Shown here: in pieces, positions 1 through 7,321 of the stretch
Position numbering within the stretch: the stretch's first letter is position 1
Layout: each line of letters opens with the position of its first letter
Origin: Planctomycetota bacterium
GTDB lineage: Bacteria; Planctomycetota; Phycisphaerae; UBA1845; PWPN01
NCBI GenBank assembly: GCA_016209665.1
Contig: JACQVT010000341.1
Coordinates: forward strand, 1-17,445
Direction: 5' to 3'
Length of the DNA stretch: 17,445 nucleotides
Notes under the pieces: model-generated
Seen by the model: the letters and a program-made list of their open reading frames with translations, nothing else
Told to the model about the DNA's origin: nothing
The model's database searches: none
Program-made: the position numbers and the translations under genes

Positions 1-3000
1 CCACTGCGGTGAGCGGCCGGGCCGCCCCCATCAGAGCAGCTTCCACCCTTGACACGCCGGGGTCTCGGACGCGACAAGGAGCGGCGGAGCCGCCCGGCGT
101 GTCAAGGGCCACCTCCTGCCGCTCGCCACCCGCCGCGGCGGGTAAACTCAGTGGAAACACGGTCAGCCGAACCCGGGCCTGGTCGCCTTTGCGGGCCGGC
201 GGATCGGGACCGCAGCGCACGGCCCGGTAGGTGTCGCCGGTGCTGGAGCGATTGATGAACTCGCGTATCTCATAGCGGCTGCCGATCCGATGGCCCGCCG
301 GCCAAGCATCCGCAGGCGGGGCGCCACGGGGAGCACGGCCAACCGAACAACGACGAACCCAGGTGTACAACCCGCCCAGCGGTTCGCTCAGCCACTTGGG
401 CAGGTTGGCCAGGGCCTCGCCGGGCAGCGGCGGCGGAGCCCCCGGCGAGGCCTCCTCGTGGGCCGCCAGCGCCTCCAGATACTTCGTAGTGGCCGCGGCC
501 CGCAGCGCACCGATCCGGACCTGGCAGGCTGCAAGCTGTCGAGCGACGTACTGGCGGATGCACTCGCGAGCCTGGGCTGCGCCGGCCTGGGCAGGCGGGC
601 AAGACGGGCCCTGGCGGGCCAGGATTTGCTCCCAGATCCGCACCGCGTCCGGAATCTCATCGGAATCGGCGATCTGCTTCGCCGTCTTCAGGTCGGGCAA
701 CTCCTTGACCAGGCAGGCGGCGATGTCCAGAGCAGCCTGGCTCTGGGCATCGAGTCCGGCCTTCAATCCTCTGGCTTGACTCAGAATGGCCAGGGCATTG
801 CCCGCGAGTGACGCCGCTTCATCGAACTCGCCGCTGGCCCTTGACGCGCCGGGCGGCTCCGCCGCTCCTTGTCGCGTCCGCGACCCCGGCGTGTCAAGGG
901 TGGCCACCAACTCCATCGCCCGGTGGCAGTCCTCCCGGGAGGTCCGGACGGCGACCTCCAGCTTCTCGGTCTTCATCCGGATGACCGCGATCAGATTGGC
1001 GGCGGCGAGCCGGGCGTCGTCGTCCGCGTCCGGATGATGGAGGATCTGTTCGGCCAGGATCTTGGCCTCGGGCACGGAGTCGGCCTCATACAGGGCCCGG
1101 GCCTGGGCGGCCTGGGCGCGCAGCGATTGCCGCAGGGCCTCCCAGGCCCTCTCGACCGCCTCGGCCAGCGCGGCCGCCTGCTGGGCGATGGAGGCTTCCG
1201 GGAACGTGCCGTAACGCTCAGCCGTCTTGCGGGCCTCGCTCAGGCGGCCGCGTCCAGCCTTCGGAGCCGAGCCTGCTCCGGCCTGTGCCGAGGCCGCCCA
1301 GCCGGTCTTCGACCCTGAGTGCTCAGACCGAAGGGGGGCGGCTGGGCCACAGGTCTCCTGGGCCGCCGCCAGTTCCGCCCGCGCCGCCTGGATGATCCGC
1401 GACCGCTCCTCAGCCGCCCGCTCCCGCAGGTTCGTGGCCAGGTAGACCTGGTCCGCCGAGCCGCCCTGCGGGGCCAGCTCGCTCAGCACCTTCTCGCAGG
1501 CCTCCTCGACCCGATCGAGGTCCTGCCAGGCCGCCCAGGGGGCTTCGCCCCCCGCACCCCCCGACCCGATTGCCGGTTGCCGATTCCCGATTGCCGATTC
1601 CCGATTTTCGATTTGGGATGGTCCGCCCCCCACGACGGAAGAAGGCGGGCAGGCAGGCCCGCCCCCCGACACGGCGTGGGTGAGCCATTGCAGCGCGCTG
1701 TCCAGCAGGTTCGTGATCGGAAGCTGGATGGCTTCGGCCGAGGCGACCCGGCTCAGGATCGCCCGGGCCGCCTCCTCCTGTGGAGCGGCGCTGTGCCGGT
1801 CGGCCACCACCGACTCGGCCAGGGCCCTGGCCCGCAGCAGCGTGACCTTGTCGAGCCGGCCCGAGTCGAGCAGGGCCTGGGCGCTGGCCAGCGAGCCGGC
1901 GGCGCCGCGACGGCTGCCCAGGTGCTTGAGGCAGTCCTCGACCATGCTCCGCGCCGAGGCGATCCGCGGGGCAACCGTCTCGGGTATGGTCGTCAGCTTC
2001 TCTAAGTTCTCGGCGACGGCGACGATGCCCTTCTCGAGCTTTTCCAGCTCGGCGTCGGTCACCTCCTCGCGGACCAGCAGGCGCCGGTAGGGTCGCGACT
2101 GCTCCACCAGCCAGGCTTCCTCCAGCACCTTCAGCAGGCTCAGGGTCTGGCGGGCCTCGTCGCGCATCTGCTCGCGGATGTACTGAAGGGCGATGATCGC
2201 CTCGCACAACGTGCGGACCCGGCCATGATCGTTGGCGGCCAGGCCCTCCCGCACGCCGCGGACCAGTTGTTCGCCGCCCGAGACCTGGTCCCGCCGGGCC
2301 TTCACCTCGCCGGCCAGGGCGCCGGCGGCGGCCAGTTGGCTCGGGTTGGCCAGGCGGCTCGAACGGACCGCCTCGAGGTGGGTCTCCGATTGCTTCAGCA
2401 GGGCCTCGTCGTACTGTCGATCGAACTGCTTGAGGGTCCGGCGGGCCTCGTCCAACTGCCGGGCCGCCTGCTCGACGGCAGTCCGACGCTCGTGGAGTCG
2501 GCCGCGGAGGCGGTCGGCCTCCTGCGTGAATGGTTCGATTTCGATCGGCCTGGTCACCGCGGCGGGCGGTCGCGCGGCGGCGGCTTCTCCGCCGGTCGAC
2601 GTGGCGACCGCCAGGCCGCTGGCCTGCCAGGCCTGCTCGACCCGCTGCACGACGGCGGCGAGGGCCGCCGCAATCTCGTCGAAGGCCGGCGAGTCCAGTT
2701 CGCCGGCGTCCAGACGGCCGCCCAGCCGACGCAGCTCCTCCTGCTCCCGCAAGACGGCCGCCCGCAGGGCCTTGGCCCGCTCCCGCCGCTCGTGCTCGGC
2801 GATCTCGGCGCTGATCCGGGCGGGGATGTCCGGGTCCATCCGGGCCAGCTCCTCGCGCAGCTTCGTCGCGGTGTCGATCCGCTCGGCCGCCCGGACATCC
2901 GCGGTCGCGTTGATCAGGCGGATCAGGTTGACCAGTTGCTTCTCATCGGACGAGAGGACCCGCTTGTGTTCCTCGTAGGCCTCCAGCACCTTGGCCCAGC

Positions 3001-3760
3001 GGCGATCCGGCGATGCCCTCTGCAGCGGGATGTACTCGAAGAGCGAGGCGTACTTCTCCCACATGCCGTACTTGGCCCGTCCGCCCGCGGGCAGGTTGGG
3101 ATCCAGGTAGGGGTGGCAGTAGGCGAGCAATTCATAGAGCACGACGCCCAGGGCGTGCAGATCGCTCCGCCCATCGGGCAGACCGCCCCCCGGCCCCCAC
3201 AGCGATAGGTCCACGTAGCCGGCGATGCGGTCGGCGTCCGAGCGGTTCGGTGGGATCCATTCCCAGGTGCCGCTGATCGTGGGGCTGTCCTCCCGGCCGC
3301 CCTGCCGCAGGGCCAGGAGCTTGAAGTTGCCCATCGCGTCCTCGAAGGCGCCGGCGATCCCCAGGTCCGTGATCTTCCACAGCGCCCCTGTCCGCAGCAC
3401 GCAAGCCGGACAAAACCCGCCGTGGACGACGCCCGCTCGGTGGGCCGCCTCCAGGCCGCCGGCCACGCAGTAGGCCAGCACCAGGATCGGCTGCAAGTCG
3501 CCTGCGGTGGGCAGGCTGGCAGGATCGCTCAGCCGCGGCAGCGGCTCAATGGCCACCGGCTCGTGCCGGATGAGGAACGCCTCGTCCGTGACCTCAATGC
3601 CGGGCTGAACGCGAAGGATCCCCTCGCCACCGGGGCCGGCGGTGAGTTGGGCCTGGCGCTGCACGCACTGCTCCAGGGCGTGGCGCAGCCGTTCGACCTG
3701 GTCCGGCGTCGCCCCCGGGGGTTTGAGCACGCGTCGAAAGTGCACGGGTTGCTCGGCCAT
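1..3760 (-). CDS. Large pseudokinase / coiled-coil protein, 3' end outside the window
   Basis: The frame is open from the ATG at 3760 through base 1, at least 1,253 codons; I read every in-frame triplet and found no stop. An in-frame TGA at 3775-3773 ends the preceding gene and this is the first ATG after it. Residues about 40-240 resemble the C-lobe of a Ser/Thr protein kinase: VVHGGFCPAC (111-120) sits at the HRDLKPxN loop, DLG (132-134) at DFG, and RSDLHALGVVLYELL carries the subdomain IX Asp (D200). The catalytic Asp, Lys and Asn positions are Gly115, Cys117 and Cys120, and there is no room for a normal G-loop and VAVK lysine, so it is probably a pseudokinase. Residues about 260-1100 are Ala/Glu/Arg-rich and probably coiled coil. 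From about residue 1160 a second kinase-like N-lobe begins (RYEIREF...GDTYRA), also with a poor G-loop and Thr where the lysine is expected. The gene carries two 63-bp palindromic insertions and one heptad-repeat patch in frame. Its partner and substrate are unknown; a scaffold or signalling role is inference. Confidence 0.8.
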   Translation of the reverse strand, partial: MAEQPVHFRRVLKPPGATPDQVERLRHALEQCVQRQAQLTAGPGGEGILRVQPGIEVTDEAFLIRHEPVAIEPLPRLSDPASLPTAGDLQPILVLAYCVAGGLEAAHRAGVVHGGFCPACVLRTGALWKITDLGIAGAFEDAMGNFKLLALRQGGREDSPTISGTWEWIPPNRSDADRIAGYVDLSLWGPGGGLPDGRSDLHALGVVLYELLAYCHPYLDPNLPAGGRAKYGMWEKYASLFEYIPLQRASPDRRWAKVLEAYEEHKRVLSSDEKQLVNLIRLINATADVRAAERIDTATKLREELARMDPDIPARISAEIAEHERRERAKALRAAVLREQEELRRLGGRLDAGELDSPAFDEIAAALAAVVQRVEQAWQASGLAVATSTGGEAAAARPPAAVTRPIEIEPFTQEADRLRGRLHERRTAVEQAARQLDEARRTLKQFDRQYDEALLKQSETHLEAVRSSRLANPSQLAAAGALAGEVKARRDQVSGGEQLVRGVREGLAANDHGRVRTLCEAIIALQYIREQMRDEARQTLSLLKVLEEAWLVEQSRPYRRLLVREEVTDAELEKLEKGIVAVAENLEKLTTIPETVAPRIASARSMVEDCLKHLGSRRGAAGSLASAQALLDSGRLDKVTLLRARALAESVVADRHSAAPQEEAARAILSRVASAEAIQLPITNLLDSALQWLTHAVSGGGPACPPSSVVGGGPSQIENRESAIGNRQPAIGSGGAGGEAPWAAWQDLDRVEEACEKVLSELAPQGGSADQVYLATNLRERAAEERSRIIQAARAELAAAQETCGPAAPLRSEHSGSKTGWAASAQAGAGSAPKAGRGRLSEARKTAERYGTFPEASIAQQAAALAEAVERAWEALRQSLRAQAAQARALYEADSVPEAKILAEQILHHPDADDDARLAAANLIAVIRMKTEKLEVAVRTSREDCHRAMELVATLDTPGSRTRQGAAEPPGASRASGEFDEAASLAGNALAILSQARGLKAGLDAQSQAALDIAACLVKELPDLKTAKQIADSDEIPDAVRIWEQILARQGPSCPPAQAGAAQARECIRQYVARQLAACQVRIGALRAAATTKYLEALAAHEEASPGAPPPLPGEALANLPKWLSEPLGGLYTWVRRCSVGRAPRGAPPADAWPAGHRIGSRYEIREFINRSSTGDTYRAVRCGPDPPARKGDQARVRLTVFPLSLPAAAGGERQEVALDTPGGSAAPCRVRDPGVSRVEAALMGAARPLTAV
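46..108 (+). repeat. 63-bp in-frame palindromic element, copy 1
   Basis: The element has perfect 16-bp terminal inverted repeats (CCCTTGACACGCCGGG at 46-61 and its complement at 93-108) around a GC-rich centre. It is flanked by the 3-bp direct repeat CCA (43-45 and 109-111). It lies within the second kinase-like domain of the long minus-strand gene and adds about 21 residues (LDTPGGSAAPC...), roughly residues 1219-1239, without a stop or frameshift. The orientation is arbitrarily called forward and is the same as copy 3. Confidence 0.9.
838..900 (-). repeat. 63-bp in-frame palindromic element, copy 2 (inverted)
   Basis: This copy has the same length and ends as copy 1, but its centre is in the opposite orientation. 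One arm has a single mismatch (TTGACGCGCC instead of TTGACACGCC). It is flanked by direct repeats TGG (835-837 and 901-903), which read CCA in the element's own orientation. It sits in the coiled-coil region of the long kinase-like gene, at about residues 955-975, and encodes LDTPGSRTRQGAAEPP... in frame. Confidence 0.9.
1566..1614. repeat. Seven tandem heptads (CCGATTG-like) inside a gene
   Basis: Seven consecutive 7-bp units read CCGATTG, CCGGTTG, CCGATTC, CCGATTG, CCGATTC, CCGATTT and TCGATTT. On the minus strand they encode the Asn/Glu/Ile/Gly-rich stretch IENRESAIGNRQPAIG at about residues 716-732 of the kinase-like protein. On both sides the gene turns very G/C-rich and low in complexity (about 1535-1675, including the hairpin GGGGGCTTCGCCCCC). 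The whole patch looks like an insertion tolerated in a linker rather than conserved protein. Confidence 0.75.
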
Positions 3761-3772
3761 GCTCGGTTCGGC

Positions 3773-5362
3773 TCATTCTAAGCGATTCAGGAGGAACCTG
3801 CGCTCGATGAGCCGGCGAACCACGTCCAGCAGGACCGGCGCGATCTCGACGGCCGGTTTGCCCAGTTCGCCGGCCAACCCGTCCATCAACTCGCCGAGCG
3901 TCCGGCTGCCGTCGCAGCGTGCCACCAAGTTGGCCACGAAGGGATCGGCCTGACCCGAGTACGCGAGGCCCTGTTCGAGATGGAACGAGGCTTCCGTCGT
4001 TGCCCAGCCTTCCGCCGACGGCCGCAGGCTCTGCTTGAGTACCACGTGCGGCGAGACCTTCAACCGTTGCCGAAGCAACACGGCGTCGTCGCGGGCGGCG
4101 TCCAGGAAGTCCCGGGCCTCGAACGCGCCGGCCACGTCCTCGCCGGCCGAGCCCAGCATCTTCTCGGGGGCGTCGTCGCCCCGGAACCAGTTACCGCCGC
4201 CGCTCTCGTCAGGGCGAGCCGCCCGCCGCCGCATCGTGATCAAGCCCCCGCTGACCGCTTCGATCCGCTGGCTGCGGTAGTACTCCGTCCAGGCCTCGAA
4301 CCGCTGCTGGTAGTGCTCGGGATCGTCGCGTTCGGTGTGGCGGATCCACTTGGCGGCGTAGCCCTCGGCGTCGAGCGTGTCCGAGCGCATTGCCCAGACG
4401 TCGCAGCCGGTGCCTCGCCCCCAGTCGCGCAGCCGGGCCTGCCAGTCCTGTCCCTCGATGTGGGCCCAGTTGCACAACATCTGGCAGAACCCGCCCTCGA
4501 CCAGCACCGCCGGCACCTGCCGAACGATCGATTGCACCAGGCCGTCGCCCGCGACCCCGCCGTCCCGGTAGATGTAACTCGTCTCCGGCGAGACGACGAA
4601 CGGCGGATTGCAGACCACGAGGTCGAATGGCTGGCCGGCCACGCCGCTGAACAGATCGCTCTGGCGGCAGGAGACGTTCTTCAGGCCGTTCAGCCGCGCG
4701 TTGAAGGCGGCGAACCGCACCGCGCGGGCGTTGCGGTCGACGGCCACGACCTCATCGCAGTGCCGGGCCGCCAGCAAGGCGAGGATCCCGCAACCGGTCC
4801 CCAGGTCGAGCGCCCGCCGCATCCGACGACGGATCGTCAGGTTCGCGAGCGTCAGCGTACTGCTACCGATGCCCATCACGTAGTCTTCATGCCGGCCCCC
4901 CTCAACCCAAGGCGGCAGATCGAACGCCACCAGCAAGCCCTGGAACGCGACCAGCTTGATCCGGCCTCGCACTGAGCCCGCCTCCCTTGACACGCCGGGG
5001 TCGCGGACGCGACAAGGAGCGGCGGAGCCGCCCGGCGTGTCAAGGGCCTCGACCTGGACCAGGCCGGCCGCCTCCCAATCGGCGAGCCTCATCGGCGCGA
5101 TCACCTCCTCGATCCATCCGGCCTCCACCGGCACCCCGACCAGGAACAGCCGAACCAGCGCGTTGAGCGGGGTGCGCTGCTCGGTCTTGGCGAGCAGCGT
5201 CGAGAGGTCCCGCTCCGAGAGCGAGTGCCCGGATTTGATACCCAGCAGTTCGCAAATCGTGCGGTCATCGTAGTGATAGCCGCCAACCAGGGAACGAAAT
5301 CCTTCGATAGCCTCGGGAGTGTCGGACCACAGGAATCGTGAGTCGTCGCCGGATGATGCCAT
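3773..5362 (-). CDS. Class I SAM-dependent methyltransferase with C-terminal winged-helix-like domain
   Basis: The product is 529 residues from the ATG at 5362. Motif I is ALDLGTGCG (D186, G188, G190, G192). VAVD follows at the adenosine-binding acidic strand. The motif IV tetrapeptide NPPF begins at N252, as in N-methyltransferases of the RsmC/HemK type that modify nucleic-acid bases or glutamine amides. An N-terminal region of about 105 residues (SDTPEAIEGFRSLVGG...) precedes it. A C-terminal segment of about 120 residues ends in a helical winged-helix-like tail (RTLGELMDGLAGELG). The layout resembles large actinobacterial and planctomycetal methyltransferases of unknown substrate, which I recall as carrying DUF7059 and DUF7782 domains. 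One 63-bp palindromic element adds residues about 107-127 at the junction before the SAM domain. The stop lies 12 nt before the kinase-like gene in the same frame, so the two are probably one operon. The substrate cannot be told from sequence. Confidence 0.85.
   Translation of the reverse strand: MASSGDDSRFLWSDTPEAIEGFRSLVGGYHYDDRTICELLGIKSGHSLSERDLSTLLAKTEQRTPLNALVRLFLVGVPVEAGWIEEVIAPMRLADWEAAGLVQVEALDTPGGSAAPCRVRDPGVSREAGSVRGRIKLVAFQGLLVAFDLPPWVEGGRHEDYVMGIGSSTLTLANLTIRRRMRRALDLGTGCGILALLAARHCDEVVAVDRNARAVRFAAFNARLNGLKNVSCRQSDLFSGVAGQPFDLVVCNPPFVVSPETSYIYRDGGVAGDGLVQSIVRQVPAVLVEGGFCQMLCNWAHIEGQDWQARLRDWGRGTGCDVWAMRSDTLDAEGYAAKWIRHTERDDPEHYQQRFEAWTEYYRSQRIEAVSGGLITMRRRAARPDESGGGNWFRGDDAPEKMLGSAGEDVAGAFEARDFLDAARDDAVLLRQRLKVSPHVVLKQSLRPSAEGWATTEASFHLEQGLAYSGQADPFVANLVARCDGSRTLGELMDGLAGELGKPAVEIAPVLLDVVRRLIERRFLLNRLE
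4984..5046 (+). repeat. 63-bp in-frame palindromic element, copy 3
   Basis: This copy has the same 63 bp, orientation and arms as copy 1; the centre differs by one base (TCGCGGAC versus TCTCGGAC). It is flanked by direct repeats CCT (4981-4983 and 5047-5049). It lies in the methyltransferase gene and is read on the minus strand as LDTPGGSAAPCRVRDPG..., between the N-terminal region and the SAM-binding domain. Confidence 0.92.
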
Positions 5363-5368
5363 GTTCAA

Positions 5369-5372
5369 CTCC
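5369..5372 (-). promoter_or_regulatory. Ribosome binding site choosing the methyltransferase start
   Basis: GGAG on the minus strand ends 6 nt before the ATG at 5362. A TTG two codons further upstream (5368) would abut this site and could not use it, so the ATG is preferred. Confidence 0.6.
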
Positions 5373-5613
5373 GTCGCCTCGGTCTCGGGCGTCAGGGGGG
5401 GACGCGAATCCTGCCCGCCATAATGGTCGTGGTTTGGAACCCGCTTCGCTCACATTGTCTCGCAGGTGCCGACCCACAACAAGACCGCAAATGTGCCGCA
5501 AGCCCCCTATCATTCATGCAGTGCATTGGTGCCAGTGGATCATATCAGCCCGGACGGGCCGAAACTGCACGAGTTACGAGTCGATCGAAAGAAAACGGTC
5601 GGGAGACCAAGCC

Positions 5614-5844
5614 ATGTGGACCAAGCGGAGTGTTCGCGCGCTCGTGGGGATTGTGGCCTTCGCGTGCCTGCTGGGCGCCAACTGCCAGGCGCCCCCGCCG
5701 GCCGGTACCGCCGATACCGACGACGATGGCGTAGGCTCGGTCGTGTCCGTCCGATCGGCCGCTGCCGGCTCAGCCCGACTGATGGGCCTGACCAACCCCT
5801 TGTTCCGGGTCGTGGGCTCGCAAGCTGTGGCCTGCCGGCGGTAA
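5614..5844 (+). CDS. Small lipoprotein-like ORF, possibly a truncated gene
   Basis: The product is 76 residues from the ATG at 5614, with GGGAGA at 5601-5606 as a well-spaced ribosome binding site. The N-terminus is a signal sequence: MWTKR, then a hydrophobic run VGIVAFACLLG, then ANCQ, a near match to a lipobox with Cys at about residue 24. After the Cys comes a Pro/Thr/Asp-rich linker (PPPAGTADTDDD) typical of exported planctomycetal lipoproteins. The remainder is short and shows no recognisable domain. It ends 18 bp from the end of the convergent gene at 5863. It may be a genuine tiny lipoprotein or the 5' remnant of a longer one. No function is proposed. Confidence 0.5.
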   Translation: MWTKRSVRALVGIVAFACLLGANCQAPPPAGTADTDDDGVGSVVSVRSAAAGSARLMGLTNPLFRVVGSQAVACRR

Positions 5845-5862
5845 TCAGTGATGTCCCCTGGC

Positions 5863-7068
5863 TTACAGTGCGTCGTGCGTGCCCTTCAGCATGAACATGA
5901 GCCTCTGGCCGGAGCGATCGTCCGAGGGGGCGACGTTTTCCCGGCTCGAGGGGAGCCAAGGCTGGTGGTTCGCTTCCAGGTAGTGGAGATGAGCCTCGCT
6001 CGGTTCCGCGCGTTCCCCGAAGGCGTCGATGGCGTAGGTGAGGCCGAAACCGAGGTCGACGGTTTTCGAGACCCGCTTGACGTAGTACAGGTCGGCGTAC
6101 CCGTAAACGCTGGCCGCCTTTCCCCAGTTCTTGCCGATCTGGGCGATGTTGGGCGTGACGACCACGCCGCCGGTCAGGGCAAACCCCGTGCTCCGGCCAA
6201 ACCGGGACCAGTGAATCCCGGCCGCCGGCGCCGGGACGTCGAAGAAAACGCCGGCCGGGATCGCGATCGTACCGACGTTGAGCAGCGAGCTGTCCGGCAG
6301 GGCCGCCAATTCAGCCGGGAGCAGCCGGTCCATGGCCCCCAGAAGCGGACGCTTGAGCGGCAGTAGCGAGCTGGAACTGACCCAAGCCCAGGTGGGCAGG
6401 ATGGTAACCCAGCCGAACGCGGAAAGATCGAGGCGAATTTTCGACAGCAACTGCTCCAGCTCCTTCTGCGTGATTTGCTTGTCGCGAGCGAGCGCCGCCA
6501 GCGCCTTCACGAGTTCCCGGGGATCATAATGGAGTTGAACGTTGAAATTCATCCGAACGAGCTTGCCCATGGCCGTTGCCCGGCCGTCCAAGCTGAGACG
6601 TTGCTGATCGACCTTCGGACTCTTGATCTGAACCTTGATCAACGTCGGGCTGTCGAGCGTGGTCGAGTACGGGCTTGGCAGTTCCAGCACAAAGCTGGCG
6701 GTGCCGTTGAGAATCCCATTCTCAATGGACACCTTGGGATCCTTCAAACGCATGGTCGGCGTGTCCGTGGGCCGACGCGCATCCCGCTCACGTAGCGTGT
6801 TGGGGAGTCTCGCGTTCTTGGGATCGGTCAGATTGCCCTCTTTGTCCTCCTTGTTGGCATCGGCCCAGCGCCGCGAGTCGTAGATGTCCTTCAGCATCTT
6901 CTTGAGTTCTGCGGGATCAACCAACTCCACCACCCGGTCCCAGACGCTCGTCGCCTTGTCCTTCAAGGGCTGGAGTTGCGGGTTATTGAGGATCGACGGG
7001 CTCAGGAGCGAAGAGCCCCCGGGCTGAAGCCAGGTTCCGAGGGGACCGGGAATTCTGAAACCGCCCAT
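5863..7068 (-). CDS. Hypothetical protein, 401 residues, beta-rich C-terminal half
   Basis: I do not recognise a family. The frame stays open upstream of 7068, but GAGGAG at 7081-7076, 7 nt before this ATG, decides the start. There is no signal peptide or clear membrane helix. Residues 35-75 are helical and charged (DPAELKKMLKDIYDSRRW). Residues 108-185 are predicted beta strands with alternating hydrophobics (SIENGILNGTASFVLELP, LIKVQIKS). A charged helix covers 185-212. The last 140 residues hold beta-strand-like, aromatic-rich segments (YGYADLYYVKRV, VDLGFGLTYAIDAFG) that could be a beta-barrel or sandwich. Its base composition looks less GC-rich than the kinase and sulfatase genes by eye. 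It is probably monocistronic and converges on the small lipoprotein ORF. Confidence 0.7.
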   Translation of the reverse strand: MGGFRIPGPLGTWLQPGGSSLLSPSILNNPQLQPLKDKATSVWDRVVELVDPAELKKMLKDIYDSRRWADANKEDKEGNLTDPKNARLPNTLRERDARRPTDTPTMRLKDPKVSIENGILNGTASFVLELPSPYSTTLDSPTLIKVQIKSPKVDQQRLSLDGRATAMGKLVRMNFNVQLHYDPRELVKALAALARDKQITQKELEQLLSKIRLDLSAFGWVTILPTWAWVSSSSLLPLKRPLLGAMDRLLPAELAALPDSSLLNVGTIAIPAGVFFDVPAPAAGIHWSRFGRSTGFALTGGVVVTPNIAQIGKNWGKAASVYGYADLYYVKRVSKTVDLGFGLTYAIDAFGERAEPSEAHLHYLEANHQPWLPSSRENVAPSDDRSGQRLMFMLKGTHDAL

Positions 7069-7075
7069 AAGCGTG

Positions 7076-7081
7076 CTCCTC
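7076..7081 (-). promoter_or_regulatory. Strong ribosome binding site fixing the start at 7068
   Basis: GAGGAG on the minus strand lies 7 nt from ATG 7068. Upstream in-frame starts up to 7275 lack a comparable site. Confidence 0.65.
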
Positions 7082-7290
7082 GCTGCGTCCGATGATCTCA
7101 TTCTCGTCCGATCCGAGGATTTCGTTGTCTGAAAATTGTAGGCCCTGCTGCGGATCGGGAACCACGGACTGTATCCTCTCGCTTGGAGTTCGACGCTCTT
7201 TTGTGTTTGCGTGTGCCGTGGTCCCTGCCAACGAGGCAGCAATATCCGCCCCGGCAATTGACTTGGGGTTAGCAACTCTCACAAACCTCT

Positions 7291-7321
7291 GTGTGGGACC
7301 GGCTGGAAGCCGGGCCCACAC
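7291..7321. repeat. Imperfect hairpin, 31 bp
   Basis: GTGTGGG at 7291 pairs with CCCACAC ending at 7321, and CCGGC pairs with GCCGG inside, around a short GA-rich loop. There is no T run, so it is not a typical intrinsic terminator. It lies about 180 bp behind the sulfatase stop. It resembles the dispersed extragenic palindromes of bacterial genomes; only one copy is in this window. Confidence 0.6.

Noticed and set aside
46..108. TTGACA in the palindrome arms as a promoter -35 box
   Set aside because: It occurs in every arm in both directions because of the palindrome, without suitable -10 boxes, and all copies lie inside genes.
1258..1334. Possible second insertion element with CCTTCGG...CCGAAGG ends in the kinase-like gene
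   Set aside because: Only the 7-bp ends pair, the length (77 bp) is not a multiple of 3, there is no flanking duplication and no second copy is in the window.
1566..1614. CRISPR array or direct-repeat locus
   Set aside because: The units are 7 bp with no spacers; this is a simple tandem repeat.
290..4975. Long plus-strand frames opposite the kinase-like and methyltransferase genes (for example 2225-3208 and 3980-4975)
   Set aside because: They are antisense shadows of high-GC codons, lack family resemblance and ribosome binding sites, and the minus strand holds recognisable domains.
7069..7275. Extended N-terminus for the 401-residue protein (to 7275)
   Set aside because: The added sequence is unremarkable, and GAGGAG is placed ideally for the ATG at 7068.
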